NCBI GenBank assembly: GCA_002292945.1
Contig: DBCG01000005.1
Span: forward strand, 1 to 29,677
Length of the DNA: 29,677 nucleotides
DNA from: Proteobacteria bacterium UBA964
GTDB taxonomy: Bacteria > Pseudomonadota > Gammaproteobacteria > Steroidobacterales > Steroidobacteraceae
Direction: 5' to 3'
Shown here: positions 7,956-15,381 of the stretch, one piece after another
Layout of the letters: each line of letters starts with the position of its first letter
Position numbering within the stretch: position 1 is the stretch's first letter
Notes under the pieces: generated by a model
Seen by the model: the letters and a program-made list of their open reading frames with translations, nothing else
Database searches by the model: none
What the model was told of the DNA's origin: nothing
Program-made: the position numbers and the translations under genes

Positions 7956-8284
7956 ACACGCGCGGCGCGATTGACCGGCTCGGCCAGGTCGCGCAGCTGC
8001 GGCGGCTGACCGGCATCGGCGCGAACCAGGTCTGGCACGAGGTCACGCTGCGCGTCTTCGCGCGCCAGTTCCGCGCGCAGGAGATCGTGCCGGGCTCGGG
8101 GCTCCAGCAGGGCGACCGACAGGTCATCGCGCACGTCGCGGAGATCGAGGCGGCGCAGTGGCCAGCGCCACCGCGTCGCGACGACAAGCTGATGTTGGAG
8201 GGTCGCCTTCTGAACGTGCAGTCGGTCGAGACCGTGCGCGTGGGCGAGGCCGTCGAGCGTTACAACATGGTTTGCCGGGGATGA
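7952..8284 (+). CDS. Head closure / head-tail joining protein
   Basis: Encodes 110 residues. Size, position after the adaptor, and the pattern GANQVWHEVTLRVFARQFR, then a loop, then KLMLEGRLLNVQSVETV match the SPP1 gp16/HK97 gp7-type head-closure family. These proteins form a second ring that stops DNA leaking and offers the docking surface for the tail. The usual family motif with a Trp before the central strand is visible as QVWHEV. It overlaps both neighbours by ATGA. The call is moderate because this family diverges strongly. Confidence 0.75.
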   Translation: MNTRGAIDRLGQVAQLRRLTGIGANQVWHEVTLRVFARQFRAQEIVPGSGLQQGDRQVIAHVAEIEAAQWPAPPRRDDKLMLEGRLLNVQSVETVRVGEAVERYNMVCRG

Positions 8285-8940
8285 TCTCGCGGTCGCCGCG
8301 CATCTTCGCGCGCGAGATCACGGTCGCATCGAAGAACCTCTTTCCGGCTCAGGTCGAGGCGCTTCTTGAAGACGCCGCGCGCCGCGAGAAGGCGCGCGTG
8401 CTGGCCGAGCAGACGCAACGCGCGGGTATCGCGCCAACCACCGAGACCATCGTGGACGGACGGCGCGGCGCGCCTATCGACGCGGCGACGGACAGGTCCA
8501 CCATCATCATCGAGTACGAATACCTCCGCGAGATCGCCGCATGGCTCCTTGACACGCTGGAGCGCGGCGCGGTGCGTGGACCGACAGGCGTATATGCGCG
8601 GTCCTTCATCCTGCTGGTCGACGGCACGCAAGCCGAGGTCGGCGCGATCACGCACGAAACCAAGAGCTTTGTCGTCGCGAACACGCGGCCCTATGCGCGA
8701 CGCTTGGAGGTCGGGAAGACCCGCTCAGGCGCGCCGTTCGTCGTCGACGACAGTCGCTATCGCTACGTCGACAGCGTCGCGAAGGTCGCGAAGGCTCGCT
8801 ACGGCAACTTCGCCGCGATCCGACACACGTTCGTGACGCTCAACGGCGCCTATCGTCTTCGCCGCGCGCAAGGCAAGCGCCGCGACCGTCAAGCGGGATC
8901 GGAGATCTCCTATCCCGGCATCCGCGTTTCCAAGCTGTAG
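8281..8940 (+). CDS. Neck/tail-joining protein (HK97 gp10-like)
   Basis: Encodes 219 residues. The second half has the pattern seen in HK97 gp10/SPP1 gp17-like proteins: repeated aromatic and basic residues around YARRLEVGKTRSG and a later helix. These proteins occupy the head-tail junction. The N-terminus is helical with an Ala/Arg-rich segment (about 20-45). Start chosen at ATG 8281, which overlaps the previous stop as ATGA; an in-frame opening to 8158 lies inside the previous gene. An AGGAGG sequence at its 3' end serves the next gene. Confidence 0.72.
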   Translation: MISRSPRIFAREITVASKNLFPAQVEALLEDAARREKARVLAEQTQRAGIAPTTETIVDGRRGAPIDAATDRSTIIIEYEYLREIAAWLLDTLERGAVRGPTGVYARSFILLVDGTQAEVGAITHETKSFVVANTRPYARRLEVGKTRSGAPFVVDDSRYRYVDSVAKVAKARYGNFAAIRHTFVTLNGAYRLRRAQGKRRDRQAGSEISYPGIRVSKL

Positions 8941-8951
8941 GAGGCCCTGAA

Positions 8952-9383
8952 ATGGCCGTTACGATCACGCTTTACAATCACACCGCCAAGCTGTTCGCAG
9001 AGGGCGCCAACGTGCCCACCGACACCTACAAGGTGAAGCTCTACACGGTCGCGACATTCAACGCGACGCACACCACGCTCGCGGGTGTCGGCGGCACCGA
9101 GGCGACGACCGGGACCGGCTACACCGCCGGCGGCCCGTCGCTCGCGAACGTGGCCGTTACGACGGTCACCACCAACGACGCGCGCTTCGATGCCGACGAC
9201 GTGACGTTGACGGCGTCCGGTGGCTCGATCACCGCATCCTTCGGCGTGATCTACAACGACACCGACGCCAACGATCCGCCGCTTGCATTCATCGATTTCG
9301 ACGGCTCGCAGAGCGCGGGCGCGGGCACCGACTTCAAGATCATTTGGGACGCGAACGGCATCTTTAGCTTCACGGTGGCCTAA
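8952..9383 (+). CDS. Beta-rich virion protein, first of accessory block
   Basis: Encodes 143 residues, starting MAVTITLYNHTAKLFAEGAN. It resembles proteins annotated as phage structural in many siphophages: a short N-terminal part, then strands rich in Thr, Ala and Asp such as DDVTLTASGGSITASFGVIYND, then an AFIDFDGSQSAG segment. It has no enzymatic motif. It has a strong AGGAGG ribosome binding site, unlike the coupled neck genes before it, which fits high independent expression. It opens a block of genes inserted between neck and tail-completion genes. Confidence 0.82.
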   Translation: MAVTITLYNHTAKLFAEGANVPTDTYKVKLYTVATFNATHTTLAGVGGTEATTGTGYTAGGPSLANVAVTTVTTNDARFDADDVTLTASGGSITASFGVIYNDTDANDPPLAFIDFDGSQSAGAGTDFKIIWDANGIFSFTVA

Positions 9384-9820
9384 TGGCTGATAACGTCGGC
9401 ATCACTCCCGGCTCCGGCGCGAAAGCCGCGAGCCGCGAGGTCAGTTATAGCGGCGAGACCGCGCAGGTACAGGTCGTCGGTCTCGCCGTTCTCGACGGCG
9501 CGAACGACGCGAAGACCGTCGCGGATGTCAGCGGCTCGAACCCACTTCCGACGCAAGAGAGCGGCGGCGCGATGTCGTTGCTGTCCCGCATCCTCAACGT
9601 GCTGATGTCGCCGATGGGCTTCGACCGATCCCTGTCGCGACAGCGCGTCACGGGCATCATCGAGAGCGGCACGGTGACGACGGTCACCACCGTGACGACC
9701 TGCACCACGGTCTCGTCGCTCACGAACGTTGCCGCCGTCGGCGGCTACTCGGCGCAGGTGGCGGTTCTGGGCATCAATCTGACCGCGTGGGCGCAGTGCG
9801 TCCGCGCGCGCATTACGTGA
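9383..9820 (+). CDS. Virion protein with Thr-Val repeat
   Basis: Encodes 145 residues. The N-terminal part (about 20-55) is a compact strand-rich segment followed by SNPLPTQESGG. Residues 97-110 are an almost pure Thr/Val stretch (TVTTVTTVTTCTTV). Proteins with this layout are often seen in phage structural blocks, without assigned function. The ATG shares one base with the previous stop. The Thr/Val tract at DNA level (9671-9717) includes a 6-bp stem (9673-9678 with 9683-9688). Fibre or appendage assembly is possible but unproven. Confidence 0.8.
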   Translation: MADNVGITPGSGAKAASREVSYSGETAQVQVVGLAVLDGANDAKTVADVSGSNPLPTQESGGAMSLLSRILNVLMSPMGFDRSLSRQRVTGIIESGTVTTVTTVTTCTTVSSLTNVAAVGGYSAQVAVLGINLTAWAQCVRARIT

Positions 9821-9829
9821 GGTAGGCAC

Positions 9830-11437
9830 ATGGCGAACACCTTCAAGAAAGTGATCGACCGCATGATGTGGGCGCAGGTCGCGCCCGCGCCGAACGCGCA
9901 CGCGGCGGGTACGTCAATGTGCGTCGATATGCGCAGCGATGTCTCACGGCATCCGTTCGTTTTCGAGTTGATTTCGACCACGGCCCTCAACCGGTTCAAC
10001 ATCATCACAAAGGGCTGGCAGCTTGCGATTAACCCCGGCGCCGCCGCTGTCGCCGCTTCGTCGACCATGTGTTTCGTTCCGTCGTTTGCCGCTGTCGGAA
10101 CCATCGCAGCGGGCGCAACGACGACCAGCTTCGCGCTCTCGACTGCGCTGCCGACCGCTGTCGGCCTCAACATGTTGGCCAATCGTGGCGGCTCGGGCGA
10201 GTACGGGTTCAAGATCCGCCTCATCGACACCACGGCAGGCAAGACCGAAGAGCGATTCATCGTCGCTAACACCGCAGGCACCACGCCGACGATCCGCGTG
10301 GACAACCCATTCACCTTCACGCCTGCCTCCGGCGCGCGCTACGAGCTTCTCTCTGGCCGCGTAATCATGCTGTCAAGCGGCGCGCCCGCTGCCGCGTCGT
10401 GGCGCAGTTTCGAGGTCGCGACGAACACCCTCGCGAACCTGTCGAACACCAACCTCCCGACGATGGCGACCGATAGCGCGCTGCTCGTCATAGATGAGCA
10501 ATACACGCCCTACAACTGCGAGCCGGGCGAGGGCATGGTCAAGGGAACATCGGAGTACGACAACAACTTTGTATCGCGAAAGGCCCTCGTCGCCACGGCA
10601 ACCGCCGCCGGCACGATAACTGGCCAATCGACCGGCGGCGATGCCGTGGTGGTCGCCAACGAGTATCGCAATTTCCAGATCCGCATCGTGCAAGACACCG
10701 GCACGCCTGCTGCTGTCGGTCAGCGCCGCCTGATCGCGTCGCACACCGCTGGCGCGTCTCCCGTCTACACGCTCGGCACGAACTGGACCACGACGCCGTC
10801 GAGCACGGCCAAATTCGTGATCGAGCAACCCAATCAGATCGTGCTGCGGACCGCCGCCAACACCACGACGTACACGTACAACTACACCGACGCCTCGCAG
10901 AACAACGGCACGACCACCATCGCATCGAACGCGTGGTCCACGACCTATTTCGGCACCGCGCCTGCCGCGAACGCTGCTGGAAATCTCTGGTGTCCGTCGT
11001 TCGGCATCGAGGTGGACGTTGCGCGCAACGCGCGCCACAGCTTCAACTACTTCTTCCGTGGCGGCGCGGCGACCCTCGATGTTCTCGACATCGCGGGCGG
11101 CACGACCGGCGCGTGGACGGGCGCGATCACCTACGACGGCAACGTGAACGCATTCGGCGCGGGCACGTGCGGCGCTTATGCGCCCTACGGCCAAGAGGGC
11201 CGGTTCAGCTACATCAACGTCTATGTCGCGTCGCAGATCTCGCAGATCTACCGTTTCGACGTGAAGAACCGCGTGTTCAGCCCGTACACGCCGACCGACT
11301 TCATTCAGTCTGGCACCGCCGCGATCGGCGGCCGCATGGCGGCGTATGCGGCGATCGATGGCACGGACAAGTACGACGTCGTGCTGCTTCAGTCGCACCT
11401 CTCCACGATCAGTCAAGAACTGATCCCGCTGGTTTGA
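9830..11437 (+). CDS. Large virion protein with internal duplication, appendage candidate
   Basis: Encodes 535 residues with no enzymatic motif. Two segments are visibly related: about 126-180 (FKIRLIDTTAG..EERFIVANTAGTTP, ending in YELLSGRVIML) and about 281-339 (FQIRIVQDTG..QRRLIASHTAGASP, ending in FVIEQPNQIVL). Each looks like one beta-rich module. The C-terminal 150 residues carry the segments YAPYGQEGRFSYINVYVAS and IYRFDVKNRVFSPYTPTDF and close with an acidic tail. Similar proteins occur in structural blocks of other phages without defined function. A capsid appendage or neck-fibre role is an inference from size, composition and position. Confidence 0.85.
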   Translation: MANTFKKVIDRMMWAQVAPAPNAHAAGTSMCVDMRSDVSRHPFVFELISTTALNRFNIITKGWQLAINPGAAAVAASSTMCFVPSFAAVGTIAAGATTTSFALSTALPTAVGLNMLANRGGSGEYGFKIRLIDTTAGKTEERFIVANTAGTTPTIRVDNPFTFTPASGARYELLSGRVIMLSSGAPAAASWRSFEVATNTLANLSNTNLPTMATDSALLVIDEQYTPYNCEPGEGMVKGTSEYDNNFVSRKALVATATAAGTITGQSTGGDAVVVANEYRNFQIRIVQDTGTPAAVGQRRLIASHTAGASPVYTLGTNWTTTPSSTAKFVIEQPNQIVLRTAANTTTYTYNYTDASQNNGTTTIASNAWSTTYFGTAPAANAAGNLWCPSFGIEVDVARNARHSFNYFFRGGAATLDVLDIAGGTTGAWTGAITYDGNVNAFGAGTCGAYAPYGQEGRFSYINVYVASQISQIYRFDVKNRVFSPYTPTDFIQSGTAAIGGRMAAYAAIDGTDKYDVVLLQSHLSTISQELIPLV

Positions 11438-11450
11438 TGGGGTCCGCATC

Positions 11451-11612
11451 ATGACGCTTTCCGACCTCATCACGCTCGCGCAGAACCGCCTCTCCACCCT
11501 CAATGGCGCGCGCGCGTCGGCGGTGGCGACGGGTCAAGACGACCGCATCGCCGTCCTCGACGCCGAGATCGCGGAGACCGAGGACACGCTTGAGCAGCTG
11601 CGGAGTATCTGA
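11451..11612 (+). CDS. Very small coiled-coil protein (53 aa)
   Basis: Encodes 53 residues beginning MTLSDLITLAQNRL and ending in a heptad-like helix (DRIAVLDAEIAETEDTLEQL). It is almost entirely helical and amphipathic, with Leu/Ile spacing that suggests a coiled coil. It fits exactly between two larger genes: 13 bases after one and one base before the next. The reading frame shows no interruption and the codon use is like its neighbours. Proteins of this type are seen in phage structural blocks. Acting as a trimerisation or linking helix for a neighbouring fibre is an inference. Confidence 0.75.
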   Translation: MTLSDLITLAQNRLSTLNGARASAVATGQDDRIAVLDAEIAETEDTLEQLRSI

Positions 11613-11613
11613 G

Positions 11614-12054
11614 ATGGAGACGCTCGCCGACCGCCTCAAGCGCTCCGACCTCGCGGCGCTGCCCGACTGGGACGCCGCCGCGCGGCTCAACGCGCCGGAC
11701 CCGACACTGCCGGCGATCATTGAATGGCGTCCGACGCAGATCGGCATCGGCACCATCCTCGATGCGCTCGGGCCGACCGCCGGGGCCGCGTTCCTCGACG
11801 CGCTGGAGACGCTCGCTGAAACGACGCCAACGATACGCTGGGGCCTGGAACTGATTCGCGGCTCGGGCCTCGACATTTCGCGCCCGTCCGCGCGCTCGCA
11901 GCTCGCGACGCTGGTCGCTGAAGGCATACTGCAGCAGTCCGCGGCCGACGCGCTGCTGGCGCTGTCGCGCGTCGAGCGGCACCCGTCGTGGGCCGAGTCG
12001 GCAGGAATGCAGATCGACGCGCGGGCTGTTGGCCTCGCGCGCGGAGGGCGTTGA
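11614..12054 (+). CDS. Helical protein of accessory virion block
   Basis: Encodes 146 residues, mostly alpha-helical, with METLADRLKRSDLAALPDWDAAARLN at the N-terminus and LVAEGILQQSAADALLALSRVERHPSWAE near the C-terminus. No membrane segment or catalytic motif is present. It sits one base after the 53-residue gene and two bases before the next. A helical protein among beta-rich virion proteins suggests an assembly factor or chaperone, but nothing proves it. Start is the ATG at 11614; an in-frame opening to 11503 overlaps the 53-residue gene. Confidence 0.78.
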   Translation: METLADRLKRSDLAALPDWDAAARLNAPDPTLPAIIEWRPTQIGIGTILDALGPTAGAAFLDALETLAETTPTIRWGLELIRGSGLDISRPSARSQLATLVAEGILQQSAADALLALSRVERHPSWAESAGMQIDARAVGLARGGR

Positions 12055-12056
12055 AC

Positions 12057-12467
12057 GTGGCAACCGCAAAATGGGCAGCGCCGTCGACCCGCTCGTCGAA
12101 CATCCTCTCGACCGTCGCGAACTCGCTGGCAAACGGGTCGGAAAGCTCGACGGTCACCTACGACAACTCGACAAACCGCGACCTCTACGCGCTCCTCACG
12201 CTCAAGCTCGGCAGCATCACGCCTTCGACCGGCGGCAGCGTATCGCTTCGCATCACGATCAACGACGGAACCGACACTAGCGACAAGGTCGGCGGCGAGG
12301 TCTACGTCCTGCCGCTGACCTCGGGCGCCTCGGCCAAGGTCAACGTCGTGCGCGTACAGCTGCCGCCGTTCTCCCTGCGGATCTCGTTGGTGAACAACGC
12401 GGGCGTCACGCTCGCGTCGTCCGCAAACGAACTCTACGTTCGACCCTGGAACGAAGAGAGCAATTGA
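12057..12467 (+). CDS. Small beta-sandwich-like virion protein
   Basis: Encodes 136 residues from a GTG start. The GTG follows a GGAGGG ribosome binding site (12043-12048) at good distance, and longer in-frame starts overlap the previous gene, so GTG is preferred. The protein is strand-rich (LYALLTLKLGSI, SVSLRITINDGTD, KVNVVRVQLPPFSLRISLVNN) and ends in a YVRPWNEESN tail. Such jelly-roll-like small proteins are frequent in phage fibre and appendage clusters. The role is not recognised. Confidence 0.78.
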   Translation: MATAKWAAPSTRSSNILSTVANSLANGSESSTVTYDNSTNRDLYALLTLKLGSITPSTGGSVSLRITINDGTDTSDKVGGEVYVLPLTSGASAKVNVVRVQLPPFSLRISLVNNAGVTLASSANELYVRPWNEESN

Positions 12468-12468
12468 A

Positions 12469-13323
12469 GTGGCTCGCGGTCGGAGCGACTACGAGACCGC
12501 ACAGATACAGGGGCGGCTGTGGACGCCTGCGGTCGTCCCGCTCAAAATGTGGCTCGACGCGAACGACCCGGCGACCGTCGTGGCGGACTCAAATGGCGTC
12601 AACACTTGGAAAGATAAGACCGGACTCCTGTCTGATTTCACCCAAGCGACAACAGCAAACAAGCCGACGCTTGTCCGACACGCCTCAAGCGGCGGACTTC
12701 AAGCCATTTCTTTTGACGGGACCAACGATTTCCTGGAATCGTCCAACGGCATCACGTCGGGCACTTTCTCGGGCACGCTGACGCTGTTGTACGCCGCGAC
12801 GCGCACGAACGCATCGCAGGTCGCGACATTGTTCAACGAGAGAATTGCTGCGGACTACAAGGCTTTCGAGTGGTCCAGCGGACCAAACTACATTGGATAT
12901 GGCGGGTCAAGAATTACCACTTACTCCAATGACATCGGGTCAATGAACTTTCACGGGTTTACAACCTACAGCAAGTTTATCAACGCCGGAGGAGCGGTGG
13001 TCACTCAAACCTACGAAGGCCCGACAAAGAAAGATTCTGCGTGGCTGAATGGCAGCAGTTTCACGAGCAGCATTTCTGTATACGACTTGAGCGCGGTTCC
13101 CAGCATCGCGGGTACGGCCGGGTCTCGCGTCGGCGGATCCAATATCACCCAAGCAAACCCTGTTGGTTTCTGGCCGGGATCTATCTGCGAGATCCTGGCG
13201 ATCACAGACACGCTGACAGTCCGCCTCCGCGTTCTCATGGAGGGCTACCTCGGCTGGAAGTGGGGATACCGGCTGGCCGCCGACCACCCGTTCGCCAACC
13301 GCCCGCCGCTGATCGGGGACTGA
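12469..13323 (+). CDS. LamG/concanavalin-like lectin virion protein
   Basis: Encodes 284 residues. An N-terminal stretch of about 25 residues, probably an anchor, is followed by the LamG-like pattern MWLDANDPATVV..GVNTWKDKTG, then LQAISFDGTNDFLES and a C-terminal segment ending in ILAITDTLTVRLRVLMEGYLGWKWGYRLAADHPFANRPP. The repeated W.D.SG and FDG.NDFL elements are typical of LamG domains on bacterial and phage surface proteins, which bind sugars. Base composition is clearly lower in GC from about 12580 to 13150 than on either side, and the protein is richer in Asn, Lys and Phe, a sign of recent acquisition. A sugar-binding role at the virion surface is inferred. It starts at a GTG one base after the previous stop. 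Confidence 0.82.
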   Translation: MARGRSDYETAQIQGRLWTPAVVPLKMWLDANDPATVVADSNGVNTWKDKTGLLSDFTQATTANKPTLVRHASSGGLQAISFDGTNDFLESSNGITSGTFSGTLTLLYAATRTNASQVATLFNERIAADYKAFEWSSGPNYIGYGGSRITTYSNDIGSMNFHGFTTYSKFINAGGAVVTQTYEGPTKKDSAWLNGSSFTSSISVYDLSAVPSIAGTAGSRVGGSNITQANPVGFWPGSICEILAITDTLTVRLRVLMEGYLGWKWGYRLAADHPFANRPPLIGD

Positions 13324-13324
13324 G

Positions 13325-14938
13325 ATGTTGAGGGTCAGGCAGCCGGTCACGACGTATCTAGACCCGACCGTATATGTACGCCCTCCGGCAGCGCTCATCT
13401 CGATTTCCGCGAGCGCGCCTCAAGTCTCCGCCGGAAAGAGCGTTTCTGCGCCGACCGCATCCATCCTCATGGGCGGCGAGGTTCCGGCGATCCGCGCAGG
13501 CACGTCCGTTGCAGCGCCATCGCAGGCCGTCACCATCGCGGCGCTCGCGCCCGCCATCAGCGCAGGCAAGCGCATCGATGCGCCTGCAACGACCGTCGCC
13601 ATCGGAGCCCTGACGCCATCCGTCCGCGCCGGGAAGAGCGTCGCATCCCCGGCGGCAGTAATCGCGGTTGCTGCAAGTGCGCCCGCCGTCAGCGCGGGCA
13701 AGTCGGCTTCAGTACCGGCCGCTGTCGTATCTGTTTCGGCGGTGTCGCCATCGATCTCAGCCGCGCAGCCCGGCATTCAGGGCCTGCTGTTCCTCTTCGC
13801 GAACCTCTATGGTGCAGGAGCGGTCAGCGTTCTGGCTCCTGCCGCCACGATCACCGTTTCCGCATCCGCGCCGACAATCCAAGCAGCATCCGGCGTCAAC
13901 ATCGCGTGCCCGACCGCCGCCCTCCTTATGGGCGGCGAGGTTCCCGCAGTTCGTGCGGGCAAGTCTGTCTCTGTCCCCGCTGCCACGATCTCGCTCGCCG
14001 CAACCTCGCCTGCGCTCCGCGCGGGTAAGTCGATCACCGTTCCGGCGGCCTCGATCTCTGCCGCGGCGCTCGCGCCGATTATCGGCGCAGGCAAGCGCAT
14101 CGATGCGCCGTCCGCCACGATCAATCTGGCGGCGATTGTGCCGTCCGTGGCGAGCGGAAAGTCGGTCGCGGCACCTGCGGCCGTCATTTCGCTTTCCGCC
14201 GCTCCGCCGACGATCCAGGCGGCTTCAGGCATAAGCATTTCTGCTCCCGCCGCCAATTTCCTCCTCGGCGGCGAAGCGCCCGCGATCAGCGCGGGCAAGT
14301 CGATCTCGGTCCCGGTCGCATCGGCGCAGGTTCTCGCGGCGCTTGCGCCGCAGGTCGCGGCGGGCAAGTCGATCTCGGTCCCGGCCGCCTTGATCACGAT
14401 CACCGCCGCATCGCCGACGCTCGCGGCGGGCAAGGCGATCGAGGTCGCATCGGCGGCGATCGCTATCGGCGGCATCCCGCCGGTCATTCAACTGATCGCG
14501 CCTCCCGGCACGCTCCGCGCGATCAGGGACGCCATCAGGAGCGCCTGGGATGCGCGCTGGCCGCACGGAAGCACCTACCGGGTGCTCTGGCAGCAGAACG
14601 ACAACGAGAGCGTCCCTGAGCCCGGCGAGGCGCGCGCGTGGGTGCATGTCGTCGTGGACTTCGACGGCGAGGACGTTCGTGCCTATGTCGGCGGGCGCGA
14701 GGCGTCCGACCGCGAGTGGCGCGGGACGGTCGAGATCCGCGTGGTCGCCGAGACCGGCTACGGTGACGACGCCGCGCTCGACCTGCTCGATGACGCGGTC
14801 GGCGTCTACCGCTCGCGCCGCGAAGCGGGGCTGTCCTTCCTTGAGGGCTCCACCGAGATCTTCGACAGCGCGACCGAGGACGGCGCGTGGTTCATCCGTG
14901 GCACGATGATGCCCTGGACGTATGAGTACCGCGCATGA
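13325..14938 (+). CDS. 22-residue repeat protein fused to tail-terminator domain
   Basis: Encodes 537 residues. Residues 21-392 are about sixteen copies of a 22-residue repeat whose consensus is P-A-A-x-I-x-I-x-A-x-x-P-x-I-x-A-G-K-S-I-x-V. One copy (131-171) carries an inserted hydrophobic segment (IQGLLFLFANLYGAG), and two copies are 24 residues long. Residues 395-537 are a separate globular domain whose every part aligns with the next gene product: SAWDARWPHGSTYRVLW, the central ..WRGTVEIRVV.E.GYGDDAALDLLDDAV, and ..DGAWFIRG at the end. That domain has the layout of DUF4128/tail-terminator-like proteins. The fusion suggests a projecting rod or fibre anchored at the head-tail junction. The repeat fold and function are unproven. 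Confidence 0.85.
   Translation: MLRVRQPVTTYLDPTVYVRPPAALISISASAPQVSAGKSVSAPTASILMGGEVPAIRAGTSVAAPSQAVTIAALAPAISAGKRIDAPATTVAIGALTPSVRAGKSVASPAAVIAVAASAPAVSAGKSASVPAAVVSVSAVSPSISAAQPGIQGLLFLFANLYGAGAVSVLAPAATITVSASAPTIQAASGVNIACPTAALLMGGEVPAVRAGKSVSVPAATISLAATSPALRAGKSITVPAASISAAALAPIIGAGKRIDAPSATINLAAIVPSVASGKSVAAPAAVISLSAAPPTIQAASGISISAPAANFLLGGEAPAISAGKSISVPVASAQVLAALAPQVAAGKSISVPAALITITAASPTLAAGKAIEVASAAIAIGGIPPVIQLIAPPGTLRAIRDAIRSAWDARWPHGSTYRVLWQQNDNESVPEPGEARAWVHVVVDFDGEDVRAYVGGREASDREWRGTVEIRVVAETGYGDDAALDLLDDAVGVYRSRREAGLSFLEGSTEIFDSATEDGAWFIRGTMMPWTYEYRA
13385..14500 (+). repeat. In-frame tandem repeat array (66-bp units)
   Basis: The array encodes about sixteen 22-residue units. 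At DNA level some units remain identical: a 25-bp stretch at 13560-13584 recurs at 14085-14109, and another at 14291-14315 recurs at 14360-14384, 69 bp away. The sequence ATGGGCGGCGAGGTTCC occurs in units 2 and 8. Offsets between matched units differ (153 and 175 codons), as expected if units were gained or lost by slippage or unequal recombination. Confidence 0.8.
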
Positions 14939-15369
14939 GCCTGCGCAGCACGATCCGCACTGAGATCAAGGCCGTCTGGGATGCGCGGTGGCCGCACGGC
15001 GAGACCTACCGCGTCATCTGGCACGAAAACGCGCATCCCGACACGCCGACACCGGGCGAGGTGCAGCACTGGCTGCATCTGCACACCGAGTTCAGCCGCG
15101 AGGAGATGCGCGCATTCGGCGGCGGCTCGCTTGCCAATGAGCGGCTCTGGTTCGGCGCGGTCGCGGTTCGCGTGTTCAGCGAGGTCGGCATCGGTGAGGA
15201 TGTCACCCTCGACCTCCTTGATGCCGCCGTCGTGGCGCTCCGCGCGCGGCGCGCGGGCAATCTGACCTTCGTCGGACCTATCGTCGGCATTGCCGACACA
15301 ACACGCTCAAACGGCGCGTGGTATAGTCGCGGCGCGTCGATCCCGTTCCAATATCGCTTCCAGGGCTAA
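14935..15369 (+). CDS. Tail terminator/completion protein (paralogue of preceding C-terminus)
   Basis: Encodes 144 residues. Proteins in this position cap the tail tube and let it join the head. It is a clear paralogue of the last 143 residues of the preceding gene: both share WDARWPHG.TYRV.W, a PGE near residue 43, and LDLLD.AV at about residues 98-104. The pattern fits the DUF4128-like family of tail terminators. It overlaps the preceding gene as ATGA and precedes the tube gene by 12 bases. The simple form is probably the normal terminator. The longer neighbour would be the specialised copy. Confidence 0.8.
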   Translation: MSLRSTIRTEIKAVWDARWPHGETYRVIWHENAHPDTPTPGEVQHWLHLHTEFSREEMRAFGGGSLANERLWFGAVAVRVFSEVGIGEDVTLDLLDAAVVALRARRAGNLTFVGPIVGIADTTRSNGAWYSRGASIPFQYRFQG

Positions 15370-15381
15370 GGAGACCCGATC

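Noticed and set aside
9671..9717. Short tandem tract with a 6-bp stem
   Set aside because: It encodes a Thr/Val stretch within a gene, so the stem is probably a by-product of codon repetition and not a terminator.
10373..11503. 376-residue minus-strand open frame opposite the 535-residue virion gene
   Set aside because: No domain and typical antisense composition; the plus-strand product has clear internal domain structure.
13385..14500. Repeat array considered as a CRISPR or other DNA-level array
   Set aside because: Units are 66 bp, in frame, variable at DNA level and translate to a consistent 22-residue pattern; spacers are absent.
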